From Turnera subulata (Eukaryota; Streptophyta; Magnoliopsida; Malpighiales; Passifloraceae), in assembly GCA_028386065.3 (NCBI GenBank), contig JAKUCV010000247.1, positions 162,336 to 226,335 of the forward strand: a stretch of DNA of 64,000 nt, read 5' to 3'. Both the position numbers and the translations under genes were made by a program. Below the pieces are notes generated by a model. The model searched no databases and was not told where the DNA came from. It saw nothing but the letters and a program-made list of their open reading frames with translations. This document shows, piece after piece, positions 22,871 through 34,028 of this stretch; position 1 is the stretch's first letter; each line of letters begins with the position of its first letter.

Positions 22871-24004
22871 CGGTGATGGTGAAGTTGGGTCGGCAAGGGT
22901 TGTTTGTGGGAAAAGTCATCTTGAACTAAGGCTAGAGAGGGTAACAGGAATCCTCCTCAAACTAGTATTCAAAGTGGCTGTGTACTAGGAATCCTATTTC
23001 TCCAAGGATTAGAAAATCCCTAAAAATAAAATAAAAACTAAATCCTAATCCTAAAAACTAAAGGAATACTAACCGATATATATTTTTGGTGGGTGTAGGA
23101 CTAACTAAAAAAAAAAACAAAGGGGCTGCTCCTAAAGTCAAAGTCGGTTGCGTGTCCTTGGCCTCCTTGCTCTCGGGTCGGTGCGCCTTTGGTGCAGATT
23201 GGCGCGCCTTTGGCATGCCTTGGTGCGCCTGGGTGTGCCCTTGGTGTGCCGATTGGTGCGTCCGGGTGTGCCCTTGGGTGAGCGCTGACCTGCACATTGG
23301 CGCGCCTTGGTGCGTGCTGATGGGCGGGTTGGTGTCCCTTTCTTAGCCCGTGGGCGCGCTAATTGTCCTCCTTGTGCGCCACGGTGCACTAATCAGTATG
23401 TCCTAATGCCAATTTTTTTTTGTTTTTCGATTATTTTTGTGTTTTTTCTATTTTTTTATTTTTATCTTTTTAATGAATTATGAAAAAGTGAAAAATCCTA
23501 TGGTGCTAGAAAAATAAAGAAAATCCTAAAAACTAATCCAAAAAAAAATGTCTCCTCTAATTTAGCCTAGTTTGTTATGAGCTTGCCATCGGAACCTAAG
23601 GGAAGTGCTAAATGTATATGAATGCATCAAAACAAATAAAATCCAACAAAGCACTTAAGCAAATCATCACACAAATTACGCAGAAAAGTAAAAGTTGAGT
23701 TTAAGAAAAGCTTCTTTGATTAATTTGATGAAGAATTCGTCTTGACCCTTCCAATGTGGTTGATCTCTCTTCGAAAAATTCCTTCTTCTTGTAATCTGCA
23801 TAGACTCAAAAACAAAACAAAAACAAAAATGAATAAAAATAAAAGTCTCAAAACACTAAACTACCTTTAATTGTAGGTTGCCTCCCACAGAGCGCTTCTT
23901 TACTATCGTCTTAGCTGGACTGGATGGATTGGTGGTTATGGTGGATCATGAAGCTTTTCGGTGAATCGCCTTCCATGAAAATTACCTTGATTGTAGACTT
24001 GATC
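22871..24004 (-). other. G interval between RNase H and third ORF: integrase absent, motif cluster, candidate intron
   Basis: Directly left of the RNase H stop (24005) the - strand reads GGGAGGCAACCTAC then AAAG/GTAGTT (about 23897-23890), the post-pol block seen after integrase in A and B. Integrase is therefore deleted. A T-rich run and CTATGCAG acceptor-like site follow (about 23797). Then come AT-rich DNA, the GC-rich cluster at 23170-23395, and on the - strand a TATA-like AAATATATATCGG at about 23076-23088, some 205 bp before the third-ORF ATG. Confidence 0.6.
23170..23395. repeat. GC-rich cluster of TTGGYGYGCC motifs upstream of G third ORF
   Basis: About a dozen variants of TTGGTGCGCC, TTGGCGCGCC and GGGTGTGCCC at 10-25 bp spacing, for example about 23179, 23199, 23220, 23231, 23241, 23254, 23265, 23297, 23308, 23351 and 23372. 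Two copies contain the 8-bp palindrome GGCGCGCC. The flanks are A/T-rich, so this is a sharp compositional island. It ends about 300 bp upstream of the ATG at 22870 (- strand). Confidence 0.75.
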
Positions 24005-26580
24005 CTAATTTCTTTCATCTTTCGTAATGTACCCCATGCGATATAGATAATCGACGAACTCGGCAAACCAAGGAGGTTTCTTTGTGGAAATCGCATTGAC
24101 CATGGCGAGGTAATCGTCCGGCAGTGCGTCATTGATCGACTTCTCCTCTTCTTGCTTCTCGCCTTTCTCTAATTGCAATCTTGAAAAATGATCAGCAACT
24201 AAGTTCTCCATTTCTTTCTTGTCCTTTATCTCTAGGTCGAATTCTTGCAATATAAGAATCCATCGAAGAAGTCGTGGTTTCGCATCTTTCTTATGGAGCA
24301 AATACTTCAATGCAGCATGGTCCGTGTGAACAATCACCTTGGAACCCAAAAGGTAACTCCTGAACTTGTCAATTGCAAATACAACTGCTAATAACTCCAT
24401 CTCCGTAGCTGCATAATTAACTTGAGCATCATCTAGAGTCTTGCTTGCATAGTAAATGGGGTGCATCTTCCCATCTCGGCGTTGTCCTAAGACTGCGCCT
24501 ACAGCATAGTCGCTTGCATCACACATAATCTCGAACGGAAGTGAATAATCAGGAGGTTGAATGATGGGTGCCGAAATCAGCTCTTTCTTGAGTTTGTCAA
24601 ATGCTTCCATACAGTCTTCATCAAAGACAAAAAGGCACATCTTTATTCAAGAGATTAGTAAGAGGTTTGGCTACCTTTGAGAAATCCTTAATGAATCTTC
24701 TGTAAAATCCGGCATGTCCAAGAAAACTGCGAATCGCCTTGACTGAATTCGGTGGAGGTAAGGTCTCTATCACATCTATCATGACTTTGTCTACTTCAAT
24801 CCCACGTTCGGAAACTAAATGTCCAAGAACAATTCCTTCTTGTACCATAAAATGACATTTTTCCCAATTAAGCACCAAATTAGTCTCCTCACATCTTGCA
24901 AGTACCTTTGATAGGTTAGATAAACAATCCTCAAATGTTTTTCCGTAGACGAAAAGGTCATCCATGAAAACCTCTATAATCTTCTCTATGTAGTCAGAGA
25001 AAATCGCCATCATGCATCTCTGAAAAGTGGCTGGTGCATTGCATAGCCCAAAAGGCATCCGTCGATAAGCAAAAGTTCCATACAGAAAAGTGAACGTCGT
25101 CTTCTCTTGATCATTCGGGTGAATAGGTATCTGAAATAATCCCGAATATCCGTCCAAATAGCAATAATAAGAATACTTAGCCAGTCGCTCAAGCATTTGA
25201 TCGATAAACAACAATGGAAAGTGATCCTTGCGCATAGCACTGTTCAGCTTCCTATAATCAATACACATTCTCCATCCTGTAACAATCCTCGTAGGAATCA
25301 ACTCGTCATCCTTGTTCTTGACCACTGTCATTCCTCCTTTCTTCGGTACCACGTGAACTGGGGCTACCCATTCACTGTCAGAAATCAGATAAATAATCCA
25401 TGCATCAAGAAGCTTAAGAATCTTCTTTTTCACAACTTCCTTCATATTCTCATTAAGCCTCCTTTGACTTTCAATGCTCGGTTTGCTACCTTCTTCAAGC
25501 AAAATCCGATGCATGCAGAATGTAGGACTGATTCCCTTCAAGACCTCAACAGAATATCCAATAGCTTTTCTATGCTTTCTAAGCACATCAAGTAACATCT
25601 CCTCCTCTACTTTACTCAACTCGGCATTGATAATAACAGAATACGTAGAGTCAGGACCTAAGAATGCATACCGTAGCTTAGATGGTAATGGCTTCAGCTC
25701 TACCTTTGGCGCGATCCGATCCTCATCTTTCTTTTCTTCTCCAATCAACTCATAGCTTTTGTTTTCGGTCGCTTCCAATGGTGGCGTGGATTGCAAAATT
25801 TTTGCACTTTGGGCAATCTCCAAGTCGTCATCTTCAGTAGTGCCACTCATCACCAAGCAATTCAAGAGTGGATCATCACTACTCGCTACTTTGCTCACTT
25901 CCTTCACGGCATCATCAATAAAATCAACTCGGAAACAAGTGTCATCTTCAAGTGGTCCTTCGGTAGCACGGAAGACATTGAACTCGATTTTCTCATTCCC
26001 AATCCTTAAAGTAAGCTTTCCATCACGAACATCAATTTGAGCTCCAGCAGTAGCTAAGAACAGCCTCCCAAGAATAATCAGCATTTGAAAATCAATCTCC
26101 ATGTCGAGCACCACAAAATCGACTGGTACAAAGAACTTCCCAACCTTGATTGGAATATCCTCCAATATCCCCATTGGATATTTGACAGATTGATCCGCAA
26201 GCTGAAGAGAGATGGTAGTCAGCTTCATATCTGCAATATCTAGCTTCTCAGCAATTCGCTTTGGAATAAGACTAACACTGGCTCCCAAATCACATAGAGC
26301 TCGCTCAATGCACATGGAACCAATATTGCAAGGAATAGAGAAACTTCCAGGGTCCTTCAGTTTCGGCGGCAGCTTGTTCTGCAGGATTGCACTGCACTCC
26401 TCCGTCAAAGCCACTGTCTCGTAATCTTCTAGCTTCCATTTCCTGGAATGAATTTCCTTGAAAAATTTAGCATAAGCAGGCATTTGAGAAATTACTTCAG
26501 TAAATGGTACATTTATATGCAATTTCTTTAAATGTTCAAGAAAACTCCCGAATTGTTCGTCTTTTTTGCCCTGTTGAAGT
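24005..26580 (-). pseudogene. pol: G protease, RT and RNase H
   Basis: The main frame ends at 24621 and includes the long run from 26522. PR has D-L-G-A-S in place of the usual DTG/DSG (CDLGASVSLIPK, about 26244-26280), as in C. RT has F-M-D-D (about 24960) followed by LFVYG. After a shift near 24640, RNase H runs to TAG 24005-24007 with [13 protein letters not shown] (about 24500) and [10 protein letters not shown] (about 24310). No integrase follows. RT and RH are each nearly complete; with the shift and no INT this copy could not integrate by itself. Confidence 0.85.
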
Positions 26581-28272
26581 CGCTGAGGGAATGGAACCGG
26601 TGGTTCATAAGCTTTGACTTCAGGCCATATCTCCTTCGGTTGCTCTCTTTTCTGCTTTGCTAGCTTCCACTTGGGAATCCACTTCTCTTGCTCTTGCTTC
26701 TTTTCCTCTGCTTCCTTTTTAGATAACTACTTCTCCGCTTTCGGTTGCTCATCTTCTTCTTCTTGCTTAATGATGGTGTCGGCTTCATCTTCTTTAGGTG
26801 GATAGGGATCATCTAATTGCTTGCCGCTTCTAAGTGCTACAGCCTCAACTTGTTCTCTCGGATTAATTGCGGGTTGTCCCGGTAGGTTTCCTGGTGTCCT
26901 CATGATCGCCTCTGCTTGCTGCGCAAGTTGCATCTCAAGCATCTTCGAGTGAGTCTCCATATTTCGCCATCCGATTGTTGAATCCTTGCATCATCTCCGT
27001 TTGCATACGTTGAGTCTCCATTATGGCTTTCATCATAGATGTAAGATCCATGTCTTGATTCTTCGGAATTTACATGCTTGAACTCTTTTGCCCATAATCG
27101 TTCCTTTGAAATCCGCCTTGCTGGTTCAGGTTGCTCTCCCTCCATGAGAAATTAGGATGATTCCTCCATTCCAGATTGTATGTGTTGGTGTAGGGTCCTC
27201 GTTGTTGTTGGCGTTGATGAATGTAGTTCATCTGCTCAAACGTCAACTCGTCTCCGGTTGGACGATTCATTGAATTGTGTCCAGCACCTGCACATTTATC
27301 ACATATTAAACTCCGCATAACAGCAGCAACACACAATTTTACCTGCTGACTCGAAGAATCTAGCTTCGAATTAAGCATTGTCACTGTCTCCACTTCCAAA
27401 ATTCCAGCTACTCGCTTGTTGTTTGATCGTGAAGAGCTCTGGTAACTATTACTCGCCATCGTCTCCAACTTCTAATACGCCACATCAGGTGCTTGCGCCA
27501 TGAATGCCCCTCCTGAAGCTGCGTCCAAACTCATGCGCAAAGGCTCATTTAAACTATTAAAGAACGATTGAACTACAAGCCATTCGGGTAATCTATGTTG
27601 TGGGCATCCTTGAATAAGATCCTTGTAATGTTCCCATACTTCACAAAACCTTTCTCCATCGAATTGAGTGAATGATGTAATCTTGCTCCGGATACGTGCT
27701 GCATTATCAGGTGGACAATATTTGGCAAGAAAAGCTTTTGAAAGCTCCTCCCACGTCTTGTATGTTCCAGCTGCTCCTGACTTCAACCACTATTTAGCCT
27801 TGCCTTGCAAAGAAAACGGGAATAAACGAAGTCGAATTGCATCATTAGTTGCCCCATTGATCTTGATCAAATCACAAATCTCCATAAATGTCTGTAGATG
27901 TTGGTTCGGGTCCTCATTATCCAAGCCTCCAAATTGTTCCTGTTGCACCATATGAATGAGTGCTGTCTTCAGTTCGAAATTGTTGGCATTGATCGCTGGC
28001 CTTGCAATGCTCGACTACACGATATCCAAACTCGGCGTTGCGTAGTCACGCAATGTCTTGTTTCCTTCTTCTGCCATGATGATTGTCTCGAAATTATCTG
28101 CTACACCTTTAGCTTCCTCTTCTATTTCAGCGTCTTGAAGAAACTCCACAGGCTCTACGACTTGTTTCTGCTTTCGCTTGTTCGCGCGTAGTTGCCTGTG
28201 TAATGTTCTCTCGATCTCTGGATTGATCTCAGGAATTGGACTCGATGAAGCACCGCGTCTCGTCTTGGGCAT
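26581..28272 (-). pseudogene. gag: G gag, several stops and a shift
   Basis: Starts at ATG 28272 (MPKTRRGASS). The frame is followed leftwards through stops at 28015-28017 (TAG), about 27787 (TAG), 27472-27474 (TAG) and 27070-27072 (TAA), a shift near 26960-27000, and TAG at 26727-26729. The capsid-like region spans about 27960-27480 (EQFGGLDNEDPNQHLQTF, LRLFPFSLQGKA, WEELSKAFLAKYCPP). A C-x2-C-x4-H-like knuckle region is near 27295 (CDKCAGAGHNS). The Gln/Glu/Lys-rich tail leads into PR. It resembles B, C and D Gag but is distinct in sequence. Confidence 0.75.
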
Positions 28273-28404
28273 CAACCAAAATCAACAACACTAAATAAAA
28301 AAAAAATTGATTAAATAAAATAAAAATAAATAAAAAGAAACTAATACGAAAAATAAAACCTAAAGTAATCTAGCTGCAATCTCAATAGTATTAAAACTGT
28401 TTGT

Positions 28405-28422
28405 TCCCCGGCAACGGCGCCA
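28405..28422 (-). promoter_or_regulatory. Primer binding site of G (tRNA-Asp type)
   Basis: On the - strand TGGCGCCGTTGCCGGGGA, the Athila-type site complementary to the 3' end of tRNA-Asp, 8 nt inside the 5' LTR end at 28431. The match is complete over 18 nt. Confidence 0.9.
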
Positions 28423-28430
28423 GAAAAGCT

Positions 28431-30267
28431 TGATGCGTTTTATTTACGCGTGACTTTTTCAAATTTATAATTCTTGATCAATTAACAACATGACACACAA
28501 ATAACTCACGAGTAAACGCAACGATTGTTAACTACAAGCGCACAGTGTACTATGTAGTGTAGTAGTCTAATCAAGGTCGATCCACGGAACAAGGGAAATA
28601 AGTACTACCTAATGTCACAACTTATGATTATCTAGGCAAATCAAATAAAAGATGGTGTAGGGTGATGTCAAAACAAACAAATAAAAAGAAATAAAATCGC
28701 AGGCTTAATCTAAAGTGAAGTTCTATCAGTATCTAAAGCAGTCTAGGAAATTAGGGTTCACACAATTACTATCTAGGTTTATTATGCATGGATGTCGATT
28801 TCAAAGTTGATGTGTGATTGTGGGCAATTGTTTCTAATGTCATAATCCTCAGCTCTCGCATGTTGAATCAAATATTCAACAAAGATTACTACCTAGCTCT
28901 CGCATAGCCTAGCATCAATACTAAACTCATTAAGCACAAAACAATCAATAAAGCCCTAAGATACTATCAGCTCTCGCATATTTTAGCATCAATCAATCTA
29001 TGTTCTTCTAGGTATCATCATATAAATCACGTAGCTCTCGCATGTTGCAATCAATAAGAATCCATCCAAACTAGATTGGTAATTCGGCATACATAAATTG
29101 AACAATCAACACAATCAATTAAATAAACATCAATCCATAGATAATAAAACCATAGAAGTAATTGGCTACATCCCTAATCCTAGATTAGAGAATTAGTTCA
29201 TCATAATAAAATAGCAAATCATCAAAATCTCACAAGAATTCATCAAGTAAACAATTAAACAGAAAAAAAATCGAATAAAAGAGAGAGTAGTGAAGTCAGG
29301 TAGCCGATTTGTGTTGGTGATGATGGCGTCGACTTGTGCTCCTCTGGTGACGATTTCTGCTGCAATTGGACTAGTGATTCTGTGACTTTAAACCTTCAAA
29401 TCTTGCTGGAAAAAAACGTTGAATTGTTGTGGGGAATAACCTTTGAAATTGGATGAGGAATTCGGCACCACCTAGAGGATCCAAAAGAGTGAAAACCCTA
29501 ACCCTACTAGTGTGTGTGACCTAATAACTAACCAATTCGGCAGAGCTTCGCCCTCTGGCTTCTGCCCCCTGAATATGTCGACCTAGGGGGTCCTTTTATA
29601 CTGTCTTTAGCTGCTGGAATTCGGTGGGGCTCTCCTTCTTTGAATGGAAATTGAATTCTTGACTTGCATTCCAAGTTGGACTTTTGCCTGTTTTCTGACC
29701 TGAAAATTTCACGCCACTTAACCCCTAGACGATGTCCGAACTGGGCATTGAGATCTTCTACAAAGTTCTAGAGAATTCTCTTAGATTTCTTTCTATAAAA
29801 GGAACTCTTCAATTGAACTTTTGTAGCTCAAGATATCGCCGAAACACTGGGCTTGGGTCGGCACAGAAAAATCTGCATCCTAGGCTGGATTAAAATAATT
29901 ACTGCTCCTTATAGACACGCCTAAAAGTTATGAAATTTAATCCATAAAAATTTCTAGAAGTCTAGTTCCGTCTCCAACTGGTCTTACTTAATTTTGATTA
30001 CTAGAACTCCCGAAATCATCAACATAGTTGGTTGTGCTCACTGTAGAAAGTTTCCTAAATTGGGCTTGGTTTCCAAACTTAAGCTTCCATTCTTCAATAA
30101 AAATGATAAATTCCTGATAAAAACACTTAATCAGCAAAATTGAAGTAGTAATTGACACAATGCATGAAAACACACGATAATATAAAGATTATACACATAA
30201 TCGACCAAGAATACATAGTAAAAGCCATTCAAAACCATCATAAAACACTAACATTTAGATGTTATCA
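28431..30267 (-). repeat. 5' LTR of G (1837 bp)
   Basis: Same ends as 18156-19824. It keeps about 170 bp (about 29383-29557) absent from the 3' LTR. The TATA box (TATAAAAGGACC, - strand) is at about 29588-29599, and the four AGCTCTCGCAT motifs lie near 28852, 28895, 28970 and 29034. LTR differences are scattered and few, so the insertion is younger than H. Confidence 0.9.
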
Positions 30268-30690
30268 GGAATACTCCCATCCTTGTCAGCTGGGTTTTGA
30301 CTTGGGAATCATCTCATCCCAAGACGATAGAATCAACTCATCTATCAACAAGGAATACTCCCATCCATGTCAGCTGGGTTTTGACTTAGGAATCATCTCA
30401 TCCCAAGAAGATAGAATCATCTCATCTATCAACAAGGAATACTCCCATCCTTGTCAACTGGGTTTTGACTTGGGAATCATCTCATCCCAAGACGATAGAA
30501 TCATCTCATCTATCAACAAGGAATACTCCCATCCTTGTCAGTTGGGTTTTAACTTGGGAATCATCTCATCCCAAGACGATAGAATCATCTCATTTATCAA
30601 CAAGGAATACTCCCATCCTTTTCAGCTGGGTTTCGACTTGGGAATCTTCTCTTCCCAATTCTCGAGAATTATCTCATCCCGAATGGCTTC
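30268..30690 (-). repeat. 84-bp tandem repeat array of H (right part)
   Basis: Five consecutive units start with GGAATACTCCC at 30268, 30352, 30436, 30520 and 30604, exactly 84 bp apart, then the array decays. Each unit has GGAATACTCCCATCC, TGGGTTTTGACTTGG, GGAATCATCTCATCC and GATAGAATCATCTCATC blocks. 84 is a multiple of three, so one + frame stays open with a 28-residue period (30152-30745); I do not regard it as a gene. The array continues at 17760-18155 on the other side of G. Confidence 0.9.
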
Positions 30691-31454
30691 GCCATCTGTT
30701 TTTTTTCAAAAATGCCGTCTCACAGCTTGGCTATCTAGTCTCTAGGCCTCTCGTGCACCTACCGTCGTCTAAGAAGTCGCTTCACGACTGTGTTGTCTAT
30801 GTTTCGGGCATCACATGCCCCTACATCTCCACTTCGTGGCTTGGTTGTCGGGAATCATCTTATCCCGAGGTTTGATTTTGCATGTATCAAGTACACGGCT
30901 TCGATTTTCTTCAGGTGTTTCAACCCATCAAAAGGGGTTTTGCTATACCCCTGAGAATCATAAGTGGGGATGCCGTTTCCCTAATAAGTTATGCGCGCAT
31001 GAAACATTTTATATTGCAAATGCATGTAAACGTCAATAGATGCCCCTTATCTTAGTAAACAGTTTGATCCTAGCAACCGGGTAGATCTTCTCCTTTTTCT
31101 TCTCTCTTTTCTTTTAATTTCTCTCCACCAGTCTTTCTCTCTCTTCCCTTTTACAAATTTTCCTGAATTTTTTCGGAATTTTCCAGGCGGGCCCGATCTG
31201 TCGCCCCGGCGGTCATGTGAGCGAATGACCGCCGCCTTCCGGTGGTCTTGCATTGATGACCACCGGCAGTGGCGGTCTTCACGACATGACCGCCGACGGT
31301 GGCGGTCGTGGCCCCCTGGAATTTCCTTTTCGGTCTTTGGGTTTGGGCTTTAGGGATTTTGCGAATCCCACCGCCCCCTAAAACAGTATATCCCTGGGCA
31401 CCCAGAGACACCCACAGTTCTTTAGAATATCTCTCAAACACAACAGGGGTAATC
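30691..31454 (-). other. H non-coding interval with second polypurine-like tract and leader of antisense ORF
   Basis: No gene. At about 31038-31048 the - strand reads AAGGGGCATCT, nearly the same as the PPT beside the 3' LTR (GAGGGGCATCT). 31208-31310 is a GC-rich inverted-motif cluster. 31311-31454 is a pyrimidine-rich stretch leading to the ATG of the antisense ORF at 31455. Confidence 0.5.
31208..31310. repeat. Second GGCGGTCAT/ATGACCGCC cluster of H, upstream of antisense ORF
   Basis: Seven copies alternate in orientation: GGCGGTCAT 31208-31216, ATGACCGCC 31225-31233, GGTGGTC 31241-31247, ATGACCACC 31256-31264, GGCGGTC 31271-31277, ATGACCGCC 31286-31294, GGCGGTC 31301-31307. Adjacent copies can pair as hairpins. 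Both this cluster and that at 16922-17023 are followed on the + strand by a TTTCCTTTTTCGG-like segment (near 17047 and 31323), so they look like two copies of one module. Confidence 0.8.
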
Positions 31455-32735
31455 ATGAGTGAAGGTTTTCGCGCCAAAGTGCTCCTGTCGATGGAGGGTG
31501 TTCCCTAAGCACGTCATCTTGATTTCAAGCTACCGGGACTTTCTGCTTTGTTCAAGTTGTCTTCAGTGAAGATCGATGAAGGCCTCATCCGTGTTGCTGC
31601 CATGTTTTGGGATCACAATCACCGTGTATTCCGTCTTGGTCCTTCCATGGTGGAACTCTGCCCCTTGGTGCATGAATCTATGCACTCCTTAAAACCCGGG
31701 TAGAGGACGATATTGCCATGGTTTCTCTGTCGCAATAGCCAAGTCTGAGGTCATCACTTTCTTATCCATCACCGACGAGCAGATGAGGTACCTAGTAGGT
31801 AAGGATGAATTCATGAATTTGTCACAATTAGTTGATCAATATTCCACTAACATTGTGTCGCATAGTTATCTGGAATGTGACGGCTCATGGAAGAAGAGCC
31901 ATGACCATGCTTTAGCTATGGTGATGGTAAGTGAGTTTCTGTTGACCGGTCGCCCCAGGGTATGTTCTCTAAATGTGAGTGCACTAGTAGCTCTGCAGTT
32001 TAATGGTCACAGCATAATGCCTATTGTCTTGGGCGAAACTCTTGTTTGCTTGGATACTTTGGCGTCTTATCCCGATAGACCTTTGACAGGTTCCCCATTA
32101 CTCCTCCAGGTACTATCCCTAGCTTTGTGCATCTCTAGAATTCATCTTCTCCCTTTCTCAACTTATACACTTGTCTTCTTGCAAATGTGGCTGTATGATC
32201 ACCTCAAATTGATCTCTTCCCCGAGATCTGGTTTGTTCACCTCGATGGGGTATTCGGAACGGGGCTCCCCCTTGCTCTTTCTTCCGTCAAAGAATGGATG
32301 ATTTTCATGAAGCATCTAAAGGAGGACCAAGTCACGTGGCATTGTTTATGGTACGGGATGCGAGAGCTGATTGTTCACACAATGGGTCAAAAGGTTGTAG
32401 TGCTCCCAGGGATTCTTCGGACTACCTTTTACTATCCATCCCGAGTAGTTAGGCAGTTTGGTCAAGATCAGACAATTCCTTCTCTTCCTCGTCCCCCTCT
32501 TGATAGGTTGATGGACGGGCGCACTATAAAACTCCTGCACCGATACTGGAGCATTCCCACAAAGATGAAAATTTGCAGCAATGCTGATCCTTACTCCTCC
32601 ATGAACTATCAAAGGTGGTTGAGAGGGAGCGTAGGTGAGATTGAGCGAATCCTCTTCGGTTACAGAGATAGACTCTTGAGATCAAACATTTATCAGGAGC
32701 CTGAGTCCTCCAGTGATTGCGAGGAGGACGCTTAA
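31455..32735 (+). pseudogene. Antisense third ORF of H (Tat-type, plant mobile domain-like), broken
   Basis: Lies between pol and the 3' LTR of H but on the opposite strand, the position of the antisense ORF known in Tat-clade elements such as Grande. It starts ATG 31455 (MSEGFRAKV). TAA stops it at 31506-31508; another stop is near 31702. Frame 1 then carries 31783-32301 and frame 0 carries 32298-32735. Recognisable runs include FWDHNHRVFRLGPSMVELCP, MWLYDHLKLI and RTTFYYPSRVVRQFGQDQ. The overall pattern suggests the plant mobile domain (aminotransferase-like) family; this assignment is from memory of the family and not searched. A possible decayed 75-nt intron lies at 32110-32184. It ends 240 bp from the convergent end of pol. 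Confidence 0.65.
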
Positions 32736-32974
32736 GCTTACTTAGATGTTTTGCTAAGATAAATATTCATGACATGTATATTGCATGCAAAATGAACGAG
32801 TGAATGAACTCCCATTTCCTTTCTTGTCAACCTTTGGCCTTTTTATTAATAAAATGACCGGACCCGAGTTGGGCTTCTTACGTATCCATGGCTCGTTTTT
32901 TTTTCTTTTTGGTTCTTTCTTTTCTTTGAGCTCAAGGAATCAGGTCTACGTAGTTCTTTTTACATCGATTCAAA

Positions 32975-34028
32975 TTACACATAGTACTTCTTCAATTGAT
33001 CCAAGTTGACTGGTTCTCGAAACTTGTTTCCATCGAAATCTCTGATTCTTGTTGCCCCCTTTGGTATGATCTCCTTGATGATATAGGGGCCAATCCATTT
33101 GGCCTTGAATTTTCCCCTAGGGTCATACACTGGTTGTCTCACTTTTTTTAACACCAAGTCCTCTTCTTTTAGTCCTCTTTCCTTGACTCTCTTATTGAAA
33201 GCCCTAGCTATTCTTCTTTGGTATCCCTGCACATGATATAAGGCTAACAATCTCTTTTCATCTAGCAACGCCAATTAGTCGAGCCTTTCTTGTACCCATT
33301 CTGTTTCGAGAAGCTTGCTTTCTCGGGCTACTCTCAATGACTGCACTTCAAACTCTACAGGCAGCACGGCCTCCATGCCATACACGAGGGAGTATGGGGT
33401 TGCACCCGTGGAGGATCTAATGGAGGTCCGGTATCCCCATAGGGCCAATGGCAATTTTTCTGCCCATTCTCTGTGTGTAGATATCAACTTTCCAAGGATG
33501 GCCTTCATATTCTTATTGGCGGCTTCTACTGCTCCATTGGCTTGGAGTCGATAGGGTGAAGACTTATGATGTTTGATTCCAAACTTTCGACATAGTCTCT
33601 CGACGTCAGCTTTGAAGTGTGAACCATATTAACTCATGTGGGATGCCATAACGATAAATAATGTTGTTGCGAATAAATTTGGCCACCTTTTTAGATGTGA
33701 GCACAGTATATGACTCGGCTTCCACCCACTTGGTAAAATAATCAATGGCCACCAGTATGTATTCGTGTCCATTTGTAGCCTTTGGGGTTATTTTTCCAAT
33801 AACATCATTGCCCCATGTTGAGAATGGCCAAGGCGAGGACATGGGAGCTAATGGTAGTGGAGGCCTTTGCTGCAATTTTCCATGAACTTGGCATGTATGC
33901 CAACAATTCACAAATTTTGCACAATCGGCCTCCATTGTTGACCAAAACAATCCCAACCGTAGTATTTTCCGAGCCAACATGTCACCTCCTATGTGCGGGC
34001 CCTCATCTCCTTCGTGTACTTTCTTCAT
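32975..34028 (-). pseudogene. pol: H integrase
   Basis: Three segments. 34028-33606 has the N-terminal finger region (HEGDEGPHIGGD, then CWHTCQVH, where the first Cys of the pair looks displaced by Trp) and the first core Asp (GNDVIGKI). It then goes out of frame (LIWFTLQS) just where the second core Asp should be. 33508-33275 holds the end of the core (THREWAEKLPLALWGYRTS). After TAA at 33275-33277, the next segment runs to 32975 with the C-terminal domain (KFKAKWIGPYIIKEIIPKGA). The end of this frame faces the antisense ORF. Confidence 0.8.

Larger units (their letters stand above)
18156..30267 (-). mobile_element. Element G: Athila-like element, both LTRs, integrase missing
   Basis: About 12.1 kb, inserted in the H tandem array with target duplication GAAAT/GGAAT (one mismatch). 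Read on the - strand: 5' LTR 28431-30267, perfect tRNA-Asp type PBS 28405-28422, gag from 28272, PR-RT-RH to 24005, no integrase, GC-rich motif cluster about 23170-23395, third ORF 22870-21808, non-coding tail, PPT 19825-19842, 3' LTR 18156-19824. All ORFs have stops or shifts. It is younger than H, which it interrupts. Confidence 0.9.

Noticed and set aside
23058..23389. Small His/Ala/Pro-rich frames in the G motif island
   Set aside because: They translate the GC-rich repeat; all frames of the island are open and no start is preferred.
30268..30690. CRISPR-like array
   Set aside because: Units are contiguous 84-bp tandem repeats without spacers, in a plant retroelement.
30152..30745. Long + strand frame with a 28-residue repeat
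   Set aside because: It is the translation of the 84-bp tandem array and runs into a G LTR; there is no gene-like start or domain.
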